A DNA stretch of 64,000 nucleotides from Hawksworthiomyces lignivorus (GCA_002917075.1 NTMA01000064.1:276099-340098); one strand, 5' to 3'. Counted from the stretch's first letter, positions 1 through 12,881 are shown. The notes: a model not told the origin generated them from the letters alone. Numbers and translations are program-made.

Positions 1-276
1 CCCGAGCGCCGTGGTCGGAGGTTGGTTTTGGTTGACAGGCCTCCAGTTTGACGATTTTGGCATATCGGCTTCTTCATTCCTACAGGTCGGCTTCTTCTCT
101 CCACGTATCGGCGTCTTTTATATATAATTCACGTGAGATGCTTGCAACAAAAGAAGGAAATATCAATTTTCAGCTTGATTCCGACTGCGTGCCAAGCTGC
201 ATCGCAAAATCTAACTCTTCTACGACAGCTTCCAAATTGCCATTCACGAGCTTGGATCTTCGACATTATCCTCAGC

Positions 277-1779
277 ATGACTCGCAATTACCTCAAGAAG
301 CGCAGTGGCGACAAGCCCACTGGATCTCTTTCCTCGGAACAGGTTTCTTCCATCGTGGCCGACATCATTGACTCGATTCGCAAAGATGGAGATGCTGCAG
401 TTCGGCGTTACTCCGAGAAGCTGGACAAGTGGTCACCTAAATCTTTCAAGCTGAGCCAGAGCGACATCAGCGAAATTATGGCTAAGGTGCCCGCTCAGAC
501 AATTGAGGATATCAAAGAGGTGCAACGAAATGTGAGGCGATTTGCAGAGGCGCAAATGGCGTCCCTCAAGGACTTCGAGCTGGAGACTGCTCCAGGGGTT
601 TTTCTCGGCCAGCGGAATAATCCGATCAGCTCAGTTGGCGCGTAAGTCTACCGTCAACCCTTGTTGAGGGTATTCTTGTCTGAGAGAGTCTGACGCTTGC
701 CAGATACGTTCCCGGCGGTCGCTACCCATTGCTGGCATCCGCGCATATGACTGTCCTGACGGCGAAAGTTGCTGGCGTACCCAAGGTCGTTGCGTGCACG
801 CCTCCCATAGCCGGCGAGATTCCCAGCGCGACTGTTACAGCATTGCACTTGGCTGGCGCAGACGAGATCCACATCATTGGCGGCGTCCAGGCGATAGCAG
901 CGATGGCGATTGGCACCGAGAGCATTCCAAGGGTTAATTTCATTGCTGGTCCAGGCAACGCCTTCGTTGCAGAGGCCAAGCGCCGCCTCTATGGCGAAAT
1001 CGGAATTGATCTGTTTGCCGGCCCCACAGAGGTCCTGATTGTTGCGGACGAGACGGCCGATCCTTTCACCGTGGCCACAGATCTGCTCTCTCAAGCCGAA
1101 CATGGCCCCGATAGCCCCGCGGTGCTTATTACGACGTCAGAAGAGGTGGGCAGGAAGACGATTGAACTCTGCTCAGGGCTCCTTAAGACGTTGAGCACCG
1201 CTGCTATTGCTAGCGTTTCATGGGGAGACTTTGGAGAGGTTGTCGTGGCCGACAATATCGACGATGCTTACAAAATTGCCGATGAATACGCATTTGAGCA
1301 TGTTCAGATATTCACCAAAAGCCCACGCGAGGCTCTGGAGAAGATGACAAACTACGGCGCGCTATTCTTGGGCGAACTGACGTGCGTGTCATATGGTGAC
1401 AAGGTGCGCAAATCTAATCAAGCCCACCCCTACTCCTTCCCACCCCTACTCCTTCCCACCCCTACTCCTTTGATAACTCTCGTACCTCAATTAAAGCAGT
1501 GATGGCTAATGTGGTAACGCGTATTTCTCATAGTGTATTGGAACAAACCACGTGCTTCCCACCCGCGGTGCGTCTCGCTACACTGGCGGCTTGTGGGTAG
1601 GTAAATATCTGAGAACCGTCACATACCAGGAGGTCAGAAACCCAGAAGAGAGTGGGAAGCTGGGTCTCCTGTGCGGACGAGCAGCTCGCGCAGAATTATT
1701 CGAAGGTCACGCAAGATCTGGGGATCTTCGTGCACAAAGACACCTAGGTCGCAAGTTTGACTGGATTGACCAGGCGTAG
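277..1779 (+). CDS. Stand-alone histidinol dehydrogenase family enzyme (HpsN / sulfopropanediol dehydrogenase-like)
   Basis: Exons 277-641, 704-1403, 1534-1779 give 436 aa, the usual length for bacterial HisD/HpsN. The start MTRNYLKK matches the usual N-terminus of this family; an in-frame ATG at 133 would add 48 residues. Family motifs in order are YVPGGRYP at the first exon junction, IAGPGNAFVAEAK, AGPTEVLIVAD and GTNHVLPT, the last carrying the conserved His of the active site. The ending ARYTGGLWVGK...TVTYQEV (here SRYTGGLWVGK) is more typical of HpsN, which oxidises 2,3-dihydroxypropane-1-sulfonate with NAD, than of histidine-pathway HisD. Fungal histidinol dehydrogenase is normally part of trifunctional HIS4, so this single-domain gene is probably a separate catabolic NAD-dependent alcohol dehydrogenase. 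Substrate assignment is inference; the family call is firm. Confidence 0.85.
1425..1472. repeat. Three-copy tandem repeat inside an intron
   Basis: A 17-base unit close to CCCACCCCTACTCCTTC is repeated about three times in the second intron (1404-1533) of the histidinol dehydrogenase-like gene. It explains why this intron is twice as long as the first. It is non-coding in the spliced model. Confidence 0.8.
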
Positions 1780-2011
1780 GTTATGCGGAATGCTAGAAAC
1801 CAGACTAATGCAAATATCTTTTAATTGTTCCACTTGAAGCAGCGAACGCAATTACTGGAAATGGCTTTCATGCGTATAATAGTTACTATTAAAAACCACT
1901 AGATTGTTAAAATAGTACATTGTATAAGTGAGGCCTCGTGACCTTCATACTGGCACATACAGTCTATATTACAGTTCAACGCGATAAAGAAACGCTAGCA
2001 ATGCATCAAAT

Positions 2012-3749
2012 CTAAAGAAACATATATGCGACAGAGAACAAAAGGAGAAGTGGCAAAGAAGATGTGCCCAGGCCATTAGCCGAGGACGAAGAGACATGGC
2101 CAGTTGCAGATGACCCCGATCCAGTTGTAGTAGAATTCGCAGGTGTGCTTGCATTGCCTGCTGGCCCGCAGCTGCTCGTCACCGACGGCACTGCATTAGC
2201 CCCTGTGCCAATTGGGACCGTCGAAGATGAGCAGTTGGCTGCCTGAGCAAGGTGGGCCTCTTGGTTGTCCCAGTCAAAAACCACTACAGAAATGGGCTGT
2301 TAGCCTAACGTACACATGTATGGCATGTAGCATCATAAAAAAAAATAAAGACGGATCCACTTACAATACGCTGCCCGGATGAAACTCAAGCCAAGCACCT
2401 GCTGGCCACCCTCCTCTACAGCACCAATGCCCACTGCGCAAAGACCCTCGGCTGTGAAGATGAAATCGCTAAAGGGAACTACAATGGTAGCTGCATCGTC
2501 GCTGAATCCAAATACCATACCGCCCGACTTGTTTCGTGCCGCGCAGTCTACCAAGTAGTAGCCAAGGTCAGCAGAAAAGTTGGCACCGAGGTCTGCAACA
2601 ATGCTGTTGACAAGGGCAGCGTTGAAATAGCTAAATGTATTTCCGCTGTCGATTTGAACATTCGTATCATTTCCGATATCGTACTTCTTCGTGCCATCGG
2701 TTGTTTGAATAGATAGGGAAGAGTACTCGATGGTAAGTCTGCAAGAAAAGGAAATCAGGAAATGCTCCTAGCGTTAGGGGGAAGTAATGGAATTGGAGAA
2801 TTAATGCTTACCGTGTCACATTATCTAAAGCCGGTACGATGGGCGTCTTCGTCAAAGGGCCCGAGAATTTTCCAGTGTCCACTCCGCCAAAGAGAAGGGT
2901 GCCTGGACCTGGTTGTCAATAGAAAAGCATTTAGCATGATGACAGAGAAATTGAACGCACCATCTGCGGCATCAGATGAGCCAAGAGCAAGACTGTACGC
3001 TCTGCTGGCTATGGCCCCCTGAGCTACCAGAGAGTCTAGGACCAGCGAGTATGGCTTGTCGACGGCGAATCCTTGGTAGAGATCGGGAGCCAGGCCCATT
3101 ACGCCAACCGCTAGCCCGAGACTGTTGGAGGCTACACCAAGCTGCTGGTCAATCGTAAAACCTATGTGAATGATTAGATCGCGAGACTGGGAATTGAATT
3201 TTCCTCCACTGTTCGACTGGGTTGCCTGTCTTTACCTCCAATAGCGACTTTGTCGGTGTAATAGTCAAGCTTCACGCCCGTCAATTGGACGCCAGAGGAT
3301 CCATAGGCTATAGTGGTGTTTCCATTTGGCCCCTTCGCCGTGCTTGATAGTTTCGGGTTGAAGAGAGGCACTTGCTCGCACAGCGCCTGCTGGCCAAGGT
3401 CGGCGGGCACAGAAGAGCAGTTCGGGTTCACCCATAGCTCGCTGGAACCGGTATCAATTTCCACGAAAGTCTTCTGAGGTGGTGTTCCGATAGAGACTGT
3501 TTTCGTGAAATGTTATTAGGAGGCTGCAGATGCAGTAATGATTCAACAGGATAGAGCTAACTTACTTTCTATTGCGTAGAGCCATTGCTCGTTCAGAGGC
3601 TGGACTGTGATGATATTGCTCACGCCAGCCCTTCTCTCATTTCTTCTAGTCAGACGCTTCACGGGATATTCCACAAGGCCAGCGTATCCAACAGCTACTT
3701 CTGATGCCAAAAGGGCGCATATGGAAAGTATCTTCGAGTTGGTGATCAT
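2012..3749 (-). CDS. GPI-anchored secreted aspartic protease (yapsin/candidapepsin type, A1 family)
   Basis: Six exons on the minus strand: 3749-3566, 3496-3236, 3161-2961, 2908-2812, 2738-2365, 2283-2012, giving 462 aa. The N-terminus is a signal peptide followed by a basic propeptide (KRLTRRNERR, residues 31-40) with dibasic processing sites. The first catalytic aspartate is in EIDTGSSELW (Asp76) and the second in IDSGNTFSYF (Asp278). The tail is Ser/Thr/Asn rich and ends in a hydrophobic stretch (LPLLLLFSVAYMFL), as expected for a GPI-attachment signal. It should act at the plasma membrane or cell wall, cleaving secreted or wall proteins. All introns are GT-AG and every exon junction keeps the frame. 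Confidence 0.9.
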
Positions 3750-6700
3750 TTTGGAAAAGAACGTGGTAAAGAAAGAGACTGAAATTGATGCGAAATAAAT
3801 GAGAGGTGCTGGGAGAGTCTTGGTGAATGGTCATGAAGAGAAACAGTTCATTTCTTGTCGTTTGACAATGGAGGACATGGCAGATAGATATAAAAAAATT
3901 CAAGCCCCATCTCGCCATCCTGAGCTGCCTCTACTGTCTACGCGAACGAAGATGACGTCCAACAAGCGGCCTTGCGGCTTTGAAAGTTGTTTTCGTGGTG
4001 GACCCGTGCATGATATGATTGGCGAGCTGTCGTATGGACACCCCTGGCTCACCCTTAATCTGCAGCAGGGCTAACCGTTTGGTGAGTTCCAGGTAATTCT
4101 TCCCTGCAGGGCTAGATTCTAGTACAAATACGTTGTAGTACTAGTGACTTCTTTTGGCTAATCCGCAGCAAGATTAAAATTAAAAACAACTAAAAGACAC
4201 CACTCGAAAAAAATCCATGTCTCGTAAAACGGCCCCCAACGTCCATACGAACTGGCAATGCTTCCGTCTACGCAGCAGCAGTGCCTCACAATTTATCATA
4301 CTTTTCTTGTGACATTCCTGGAATTAGTTCAGTAACAATGGCCGATTTGAGATACCTCGATCCGTCATGTAAGTTTTAGAATTCGTTGCTCATTCAGCTG
4401 CTGATGGAAATCGTTTTGTTTTGGCATTCCGTGTCATCCGGGGCAAATTAGGGAGGCTTTAGTGGTGTTTCTCAGCTAAAATTTCGAATGTAGCTAAATA
4501 GCTAGTAGTCACAAGTATCTAGCACATAGTTTACTCCGGAATTACGGTAGATCGAAGACAGCAAAGATTAGCAGTACATACATACATAGTTACAGGCATA
4601 CATAAGGCCCGACCTTGTCTTTGCAGGGCCCTCTCCACTTGTGCTGCATCCTTGTTTGGTCAAAGGGTGTGGTCGCAAATACCAATGCTCGCGCTTGTAT
4701 CCGAATTGGGAAATTTTGATGATCCGCACAGGCCAAGTCCATAGCTATCTGTAGCGTACTGCGGTTGCAACATCCCCTGCATCTCCTTGCCGCGTCTTCC
4801 ACCACGTCTTCTTCTTAGCTTGTCAACTCCACAGCCACTCGCACCTCTCTCGTGAAGCTTCAGATTTGGACTAGTCTCGCGCTTCTTTCGATATTTGGAT
4901 AAGCCCATCGTAGTGGAAGACCGCACTCCTACAGATCCTGGTAGCAGAGAGCTGCTTCTGAAATCATAATGAGGTTTTGATTTTGCCGCTGCTCTTCTCT
5001 GCAAGGTCACGCTGCGAACAGGAGATTGATGCTATTGTGGATATGGCAAGTATGAACTTTTTTTGTTGTCATTCACATTTTCACATCTTTCTTTTTTCCC
5101 TTTTTTGCGTATGTATAAAAGCTATTTGAAAGATAAGGGCGCACACACGCGCATAGGAGAATATCCCATTCGACGAGAAATCAATGTAGACGAATCTTGG
5201 CATCGCGGGCCGACGCCGTTGTCCTGGGTGGACTGTTAATGTTGAGATTGTCGAAATTACACTAGCGGTGGCGTAGTATTCATGGTTGTGCCAAATTCTT
5301 AGAACGAAGCCACTAAGCTGTCTAATAATATACAAGACTATTTTCTGCACTATGAATTATTTGTACGGCAATTTACATTGAATTTGAAGCCTAAAGGTGG
5401 CTGAGAGAACTTTCTCTGCCCAAAGTTTTCCGGGCAGGTTGCTATTAACAAAGCTTTGGAATTGGGGAGAGAATACTCCACACAGTCTACCATTTGATGT
5501 GGCTGACCATTTTTTTGACTCCTTGTCGGACAGGGATGTCCATACGAGCAGGCGAATAGGAATAAGGCGATCCAGCGCTTACCCCTTAAAATTTCCAAAA
5601 CAGCGTGCATCGCCACGCCGAAACAAGCTTTTGTGTATTTCAATCTTCCCCGCTAAATGTCGCCTTCTTTTTGGGACGGTTACTTTCTCAATATCCCATC
5701 CGCTGTTTTGGGTTGAACAGAAATGTTTCCCAGTAAGGCAGAGATTCTCCACTTTTAGTTTTTCCATGTTACCAGAGCCGTGTCGCGTCTCTGTGGACTA
5801 GGACAGTGAGTCAGATCACAACATTCTCTCAGGCAATGCCTTACGGATTAAAGGGAGAAGGCGGTCTTCTGGCTGTCGTTTTCAGTAGGCATGTGCTGCC
5901 ATTCTTTGCGTTCTTTGCAATGGGGAATTTGCATTTTAGAAGTGCTTTGTACTTTTGTAGACAGTTAGTTCACTTTAACTGCTACAGTATGCTCATGTAG
6001 ACTTACTTAAGTTGAAGAGATTGAATAATTGAACTGGCTCCACAGCGTAAGCAACAACGTGGTGACTTGGACCTACATAGATTCTGAAGTCTACGATCAT
6101 ACAGTTTGTATTATCTTACAAGAAGAATAGTTCAATCACTAACTTTTAACTTATCCAACGGTATGTTGCGGTATGCATTAACACAAAAAATCGTGGTGGC
6201 TTCATTAACGTGTCATCAGCACCTAGCCCATATAACACCAAAACCAAACAACCCCATCTAGTCCCATCTTAGTCACTTAGTCCACGAACGTATTAGGTGG
6301 TGTACAAATTGTACACCTCTCCCGGTCGTCCATTGCAGATTTGACAGAAGACGTATCCGCTCAGACTGCTCTATGCCGAAATTAAGGCCCTCCAGACGAA
6401 AGTGTTGTCCAGCCCAGCAGGTTTCATCTTGTCGCCCACGCCACTGCATGCAATTTCATCCTCCTACTCTAGTCAACATACTCCTATGTCTCCTATACAA
6501 TACTCGGCCTGCCTCTAGAAGAGAAACACTTGTTAGCCCTCTCATCCAGCTTGTCCTCGTCGCTCTCGTCGTTAGTCTTGCATCACTCTCATTGTTTCTC
6601 TCATCGTTTCGCTCGCTACTTGTGGTTATTAGACACTGCTGTCAACCGGGAAAGCGCTCCGTGCAGTGGAAGGCTCGTGGTGGCCGGAATGAGGAGGAAC

Positions 6701-7589
6701 TGAAGAGTTGAGCGGAGCCTGTCCGTTGGCCTCTGCTGAACCAGAAAGACCGGATGTAAGACGTCAAGACCATGATATGCATGACTATTTCGTTCCTGTC
6801 GACCTCTTTGCTCTCGTAGGACATTGCCATGGCAACACCTCTATGGCAAGACTCCTTCTGGGGATAAGCTATTATTAGTGAGACACAGCACTCTAGCTTC
6901 GGAATATATTCCCGTTTGTGCGGGCCAGGGATCGGCTGCAGCACCCATATTGCCGTGTATGGTAAAGGTCCTATCTTCGAGGAGGAGATGGAGAACCTCC
7001 TCGCCCAGCTTCCATACAAACAATTCCTGCTCTCATGACGATGTAAAGTTTCAATTGATCTACAAAATACCTTATTGCAGAGCGCTTAGGTCCGGGCAGG
7101 ACAACTCGAAACAAGCTTCTCTCTCTACCCCGTATGCAGTTCGCGCAAACACGGGGAGCGTTGTTCTGCCTAAAAAAGGAACGAGACCGAAGTAAAAGAC
7201 CAGCCGAAGGGGTGTGCTATCAACAAAGTCCAGACGAAATAATACTAATTTCAGCTCATAACCGCTAAGATGGATCGCAACGAAGGGGTCTCGCGAATCG
7301 TCTCTAGAACCGAGACTGAGCCAACCACTCTCTATATCCCGCACATCGTGCGATATTTCTACGTGTTCAACAGGCCAGGCTAGTGCTAACAGATGTTGTT
7401 CATTGTAGCAAAGGCTTTTTTTCACTGTCAAAGCAGCGCACGGCGCGGACAATTATGCAAATAAGTACGCGAAGCAACAAAAAAAAAAATAAAACTATGA
7501 GCCTCTTTGGCAGATATTGTTACACTTCATGTGGTAAAGAAAGCTTCATAAATACAAATCTGTTTTCCCGCTATACCGATGGAAGGAGT
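3750..7589. other. 3.8-kb stretch without a convincing gene
   Basis: Short open frames on both strands overlap each other and show no recognisable domain. The first few hundred bases hold the promoter of the aspartic protease. At about 6936-7038 a frame reads THIAVYGKGPIFEEEMENLL and ends in a stop after codon use that looks genuine; it may be the last exon of a decayed gene, but no preceding exon was found. No tRNA, transposon termini or long repeats were seen. Confidence 0.5.
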
Positions 7590-9385
7590 TTAGGCCGTCT
7601 TCGTCTTCTTTACTGATTCCTTCAAGCTGTCTACTTCAGCATTGACAGCAAATATAGCTTCCCGAGCGCCTGGCCACGTTGCCCGCTTTCCCGTCTCGAA
7701 AAGCCTGAACGCATGCGGCGTGGCAGCTCCATACGCCAGTGCCTTGTACAGCGCCGGATCCGTCCACCAGAGCTTCCACGCCTTCCAGCCCCAGCCGATG
7801 TTCTTGTACAGGTCAGTTCCGGCAGCGCCGTGGATGAACCGCATCCAGTCGATGGACAAGACGTCGCCGCGGTGCAGCCCGTATGCCTGTGCGATTCGCT
7901 TCTTTAGCCAGGCTTGGTGCTCGCGCACCCAGGCGTCCATGGCCGGCTGCGGGGGCAGAGCGGAGCCACCCGTCCAGATCTGGGCGATGGCCATGGCGGT
8001 TAGCTCGCGTCCGGGCATCTGCGCCGCATTGAGGTGCACGTTGCTGACGACGGCCACCGAGTCGGCATGCTCCGGAGGGAAGATGCCCATGTACAGGTTT
8101 GGCAGGGGCGCCGCGCCTGGCGGGGCGTCAACGAATGTGACAGCCTCGGTCAGCATCGCTCCCATAACGTCGGTGTACCCAATGCAGGCGATGATAGCGT
8201 CCACGTCTTCGATGCACGTGCCATCGTCCATCTCAACCGACCGGGGCCCGATGATCCGCCGGATGCCCCGAGTCGAGATGATGCGCCCCTCTTTGACTAA
8301 TGGGATGAGGTCATCGCCGCACACGATCGTGTGGAAGCCATTGCTGATGCTTGGTGACGGCGTGAAGCCCCACGCCGGATCATTCTTGCCCCAGTTTGCT
8401 TTGAAATTGCTCTCCAAGGCACTGTCCATGATCTTTCCATACACGGAAGGGAGATACTTTTCGAGCCACCACATGATACTGTTGGCTGTTTGAGTGATGG
8501 CAAGATCTACCGGCAGACCGTCCGTACCAATCCGTTTCATAATCTTGGTTCCTCGCCTATGGGAGAGATACACCTTGTTTGCGCGGTTGGTCAGACCGAC
8601 CGTGACGTCTGCCGCAGTGTTGCCGAGTCCCAGCACGATGACGTTCTGGCCTTGGAAGTCCTCCCAGCTTCGGACCTCTTGGGAGTGCATAATACGGCCA
8701 GTGAACTGGTCCTGCCCTTCGAGCGCCACGGGCTTCGGTTTGAGAAATCCGCCTGTGGCCCAGACCACCTTGTCGAACGTCCGGGGCGCGTCGGGCTCGT
8801 CCGCAAAGGTCAGCTGCCACTTTGGCGTTCCATCGCGCTTCTCAAGACGTGTGACGGTTTTATCAAACTCAATGTGCTTGTACAAGTCAAAGTGTTTCGC
8901 GTAGGACTGAAGATATGAGCCCAGCTGGGGCGCGGTAAGAAAAGGCGGGTACTCTGCACCTAGGTGTTAGCTTTTCAACCGTCGCTCGCTTAGGATCAAG
9001 GAACCGCATAGTTGCCTTTGGGTATCGGGAAGTCACTTAAGGCCATCTGTTCACGGCAGATTAGTGTGCTTTGAAGCTTTCAATGGCACATCCCAGGCAG
9101 CTTCAGCGAACCCCATATTTACTGTTGCATAGCCGCGTCTCCTTTAGTGCTGTGGTGACAGCAGGATCTTCCGACCACGACCAAATACCGCCTACGTCAT
9201 TGCGTCTCTCGAATATGGTAGCGTCTAGTCCTACGGCTCGGAGCTCTTTGAGAACCGTCAATCCACCCGGCCCTAAAACCGCGCTGCGTTAGATCTCAGG
9301 CCATGACAGAGTCGCGAGTAACCCACGGCTATCAACGATGCGTACCTCCGCCAACAATAGCGACCCGTGCTCTAGTAGAACTCAT
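7590..9385 (-). CDS. Flavin-containing monooxygenase (FMO / Baeyer-Villiger-type superfamily)
   Basis: Proposed exons 9385-9346, 9272-9112, 9046-9005, 8951-7590 give 534 aa. The FAD motif GGGPGG (residues 12-17) is created exactly across the first splice junction and is followed by FERRNDVGGIW. An FMO-type fingerprint FTGRIMHSQEV lies near residue 164 and the NADPH motif LGLGNTAADV near 188-197. The enzyme uses FAD and NADPH to oxygenate nucleophilic heteroatoms or, in related proteins, ketones. Introns 2 and 3 have weak donors (GTTCGC, GTTCCT), and intron 3 stays in frame only with acceptor CAGAG before TAC, so the junction at residues 80-83 is uncertain. No TCGG-N9-CCGA site was seen upstream, so it may lie outside the neighbouring regulon. 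Confidence 0.88.
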
Positions 9386-11003
9386 ACTATTCACTCGCGT
9401 ATCGGTGTGTCATTAGGTGTTTGGTTTCAGGCCGTGGTTGGAAAGGAGTTGGGATTTGAGCTGTATTTAATCCTGAGAGGTTCGTAAGCGCTACGATGAT
9501 GACTTCTAACCCGCCCACAAAATTTGGTATTCGCTCCACAGGTTGGGCCAAGAAACGGTCTTTTAAGTCGCTGAAATACGACATAGCTATTATCTATCAC
9601 CTAGTCCTCAAATTCACATTTTGCAGGAGGTCGTGTTTTTCTGACGTGAGCCTCCTCTGTGCTCTGAATGGTGTCTTATGTATGCAGCACTGCTGATCAC
9701 TTGCTGACTATTGCTATGCCATCCAAAGTGGATCCTAGGAGGCGCAGGATTACATTACACGGTATAGAATAATTAGTAGTCCTAGGAAAAGGTAGATCAG
9801 CGTTTTCATAATACGGTGTAAAGTTAAACACGTCAAGCAAAGCCAATAATGTGTTGGAACGAAGAATGTTGCCATCACTAGCTAAGAGAGACAGAGTCCT
9901 CGGTATTGGCATTTCCAACCTGGCATTAGGAGGCAAGCAAAATCTGAGAAAGATTACAGTCACCAGTTCCTAGATCCCCCTAAATGATCTTGGTTCTCAC
10001 AGCGCTGCTGCAAGCAGTATTTCTCCATACCTCCGAGAACACTCTTAACGCCGCCTTCCGACTGACGTGGGCCTACGTCGAAGACAGGACACTGTCTGGT
10101 TCAAAGCCCATCATAGCCAACTTTGCTAAGTATCAAATTGAATAATTGAAGATCAAAACGATTAGATGTATTCAAGAATAAAGCAGAAAAAACTGTAAAA
10201 CGTAGAAAGAGTGAGAGTGCTAGGAAGGCGAGGTTTCCCTTGAGGCGCCATGACAACGCACAGAAAATGAGACAGCAGAGCCAGGAGTTCAATGCAATAA
10301 TAGAAGCACTTTCGCAAGGAGAGAGCAAAAATTAAATGGGAAAGAAAAAATGAGAAAAAAACAAAATATAATGACAAGAATACAAGAGAGAGATGGAGGG
10401 AAGCGGCGTCGTATGTATATGCGGTTGTTAAAAACTAACAGTTAACCAGAGAAAAAGGATCGTCTCAAATTTCCAACTTCGTGACACCCAGTTCCTGTAG
10501 GCACAACTATGTATTCAAGCGCACAATTAAAAGTGGCTTTTATAAATATGTATAACTATCTATTTACTATACGAAATGAGCGAGTGGTATTGAAGTGAAA
10601 TATAAAACCGCCTTTGAAACTGGGTGGTTGCCATTTGAAGCCAGTAAAAATCAGCAGAGGAGGCAGCGCCGACAGCCAGCCAGACGACAAATTTTGTTTC
10701 AATTTCATGCTCTCTGCGGTCTACCAAATTGATGGTGCATGTAATTCAGTGCAAAGACGCAAGGAAAAGTGCGCAACGAACTTATCGTATTTGCAACAGG
10801 ACGGCTCTTCGGCCTTTTTTCTCCAAAAGGGAAAATAATTGACGACGATACCCAAAATTTGGAACTGCGTTGCTGCAACTTGAAACAAGGAACTCGATGG
10901 CTTTCTGCGCCCCAAGGCACTGGCACAACAACAGTGTTTTGTAGCTTGAAAACCGCTAATTCATGAAAGTGGGCCGTTATGAGAATGGCACCTCACTGTC
11001 GGT
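9386..11003. other. Gene-poor spacer between monooxygenase and CoA-transferase
   Basis: AT-rich intergenic DNA with no open frame resembling a known protein on either strand. It includes the promoter of the minus-strand monooxygenase and leads into the promoter of the CoA-transferase. Nothing structured was noticed apart from the dyad listed separately at 11004. Confidence 0.5.
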
Positions 11004-11024
11004 CTTCGGCGCCGGATGCCGAAG
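11004..11024. promoter_or_regulatory. Dyad CTTCGGC-N7-GCCGAAG containing TCGG-N9-CCGA
   Basis: A perfect 7-base inverted repeat, with the core TCGG-N9-CCGA at 11006-11022, 243 bases upstream of the CoA-transferase start. Paired CGG triplets facing each other at fixed spacing are the classical target of Zn2Cys6 dimers. The same core occurs upstream of other genes of this block. Confidence 0.7.
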
Positions 11025-11264
11025 CGCCCTCGCCGGTACTTGGTTCTTTATACATACCAGAAACCAGTAACATATCGGCGTTTTAGATGAAGGAGAGATC
11101 TAGATTTGGTTGTAATAAGACGTATATGTCATAGTGTGGATAGACATACTTAAGATCAAACTAGTTCGAGTACGGTATTTTGACTCTGTACGCGACTTTT
11201 GTGTATTTTTTGTATTGCTCTGCTAGCAGTACGTTGCCATTTCCTTCTTCATTCTATCACCTTC

Positions 11265-12881
11265 ATGTCTTCCTGGCTGCTGTGTGTCAGACCCTGGCGG
11301 TCTACTCCGCCTGTCTCAGCAGTCCGTCGGCCAATGCTATTGCGGCTGGCTCCGGAGTGCTGGCGTGAACGTTTTTCCACCACAGCCCCTTCAGCAAACA
11401 CAAAATCTATCACCAATTCAACTAATACCGGTGCTCTCGCTGGTGTCAAGATCCTCGACCTCACACGCGTGCTGGCTGGACCGTTTTGCACACAGATCCT
11501 AGCCGACTATGGAGCCGACGTGATCAAGGTGGAGCACCCGAAAGGAGGAGTAAGTAGGCTAGGAGCTATTGGTCCTCATGTTGCTCTTCATGGACATATA
11601 TTTGCAAAAAGGTCATTATGTAATATCATTGTCTGACTTAACCAGGATGACACTCGGCTGTGGCGCGAACCAAGTGAGGCCGGATTCTGGAAGGACAGTG
11701 AAGTCACCTCGCTGTATTTCAATGGGATCAATCGCAACAAACGGTCCATCGCGGTCAATCTGAAGAATGTCAAAGGCCGTGAGCTGGTTCTGGACCTTGC
11801 AAGGCAGGCAGATGTGGTGTAGGTTCTGCAGGAAAGAAGTAGAAACACTGCACGTTGCGGGAACCAGGAGGCTAATAGTTGGGACAGCGTCGAAAACTTC
11901 ATCCCTGGCAAGCTAGATCAGCTGGGCCTAGGCTACGCTGCACTCAAGGCTGTTAACCCGTCGGTGATTCTCGCCAGCATTTCTGGTTATGGTGCCACTG
12001 GTCCCTATGCGCAGCGCGCCGGGTACGACGTGATCGGGGCGGCAGAGGGTGGCCTGCTGCATATTACAGGCGAGCCAGACGGCCCGCCGACAAAGCCAGG
12101 CGTCGGTCTCATGGACATGTGCACTGGGTTGTACCTGCACGGAGCGATCCTAGCGGCGCTGCGGCAGCGCGATGTGACCGGGGGCCGCGACGGTGGCGGG
12201 TTAGGCCAGCACGTGGATACGTCACTGTTTGAGACGACGGTCAGCGTGATGGCAAATGTGGGGATGGTCTGGCTGAACCTGGAGAAGGAGGCGCAGCGCT
12301 GGGGCACGGCGCACCCGACAATTGTGCCGTACGAAGTGTTTCCCACAAAGGACGCGTACTTGGTGGTGGGCGCCGTGAACGACCGGCAGTTCGAGACACT
12401 ATGCGGATTGGTAGGGTCCGGCGGGGCGCCCAGCACGCCCGACACCTGCGCCACAGCCGAGACGACCGACCTCGCCTCCCTCTACAAGTCTCCTCTCTTC
12501 TCGACCAACGCGGCTCGGATACAGAATCGCATTGCTCTCCACAATCTGCTGGCTGCTCGCTTCGCCACGCGGCCGACTGAAGATTGGAAACGCATCTTTG
12601 ACGGTAGTGGGCTGCCCTATGGCGGTGTTAACAACCTGCAGCAAGTGTTTTCGCACCCGCAGGCCATTGCCCGGCACATGATCAAGACGGTGCCTCACTC
12701 AGGAGCTATGTCTGGCAGCGTCAAGCTGCTGGGCATGCCAGTCAAGTTCAGTGAATCACGCCCGACAGTACGCTCAGGGCCTCCGGCTCTTGGGCAGCAC
12801 ACAGAAGAAGTGCTGCGTGATGGGCTGGGCCTAACTGCGGAAGCAATAGCGGAGCTACGAAAGGAGGGAGCAATCTCATGA
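11265..12881 (+). CDS. Class III (CaiB/BaiF) CoA-transferase, probably mitochondrial
   Basis: Exons 11265-11549, 11646-11818, 11888-12881 give 483 aa. The first 45 residues are rich in Arg, Ser and Ala with few acids, like a mitochondrial targeting sequence. The body starts with [20 protein letters not shown], continues with ADVVVENF across the second splice junction, and carries the catalytic aspartate in [10 protein letters not shown] (about Asp229), which forms the aspartyl-CoA anhydride in this family. The closest architecture is that of SUGCT-type transferases that move CoA between dicarboxylates, but the substrate is not readable from sequence. It ends 119 bases from the convergent regulator gene and carries an upstream copy of the shared dyad, so it probably activates an acid produced by the neighbouring dehydrogenases. 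Confidence 0.92.

Noticed and set aside
7642..8493. Plus-strand open frame of 283 codons
   Set aside because: Antisense to the monooxygenase, whose motifs are clear on the minus strand.
9386..9960. TCGG-N9-CCGA site upstream of the monooxygenase
   Set aside because: TCGG half-sites occur (for example 9401) but none has CCGA at the right distance, so membership of the regulon is not supported.
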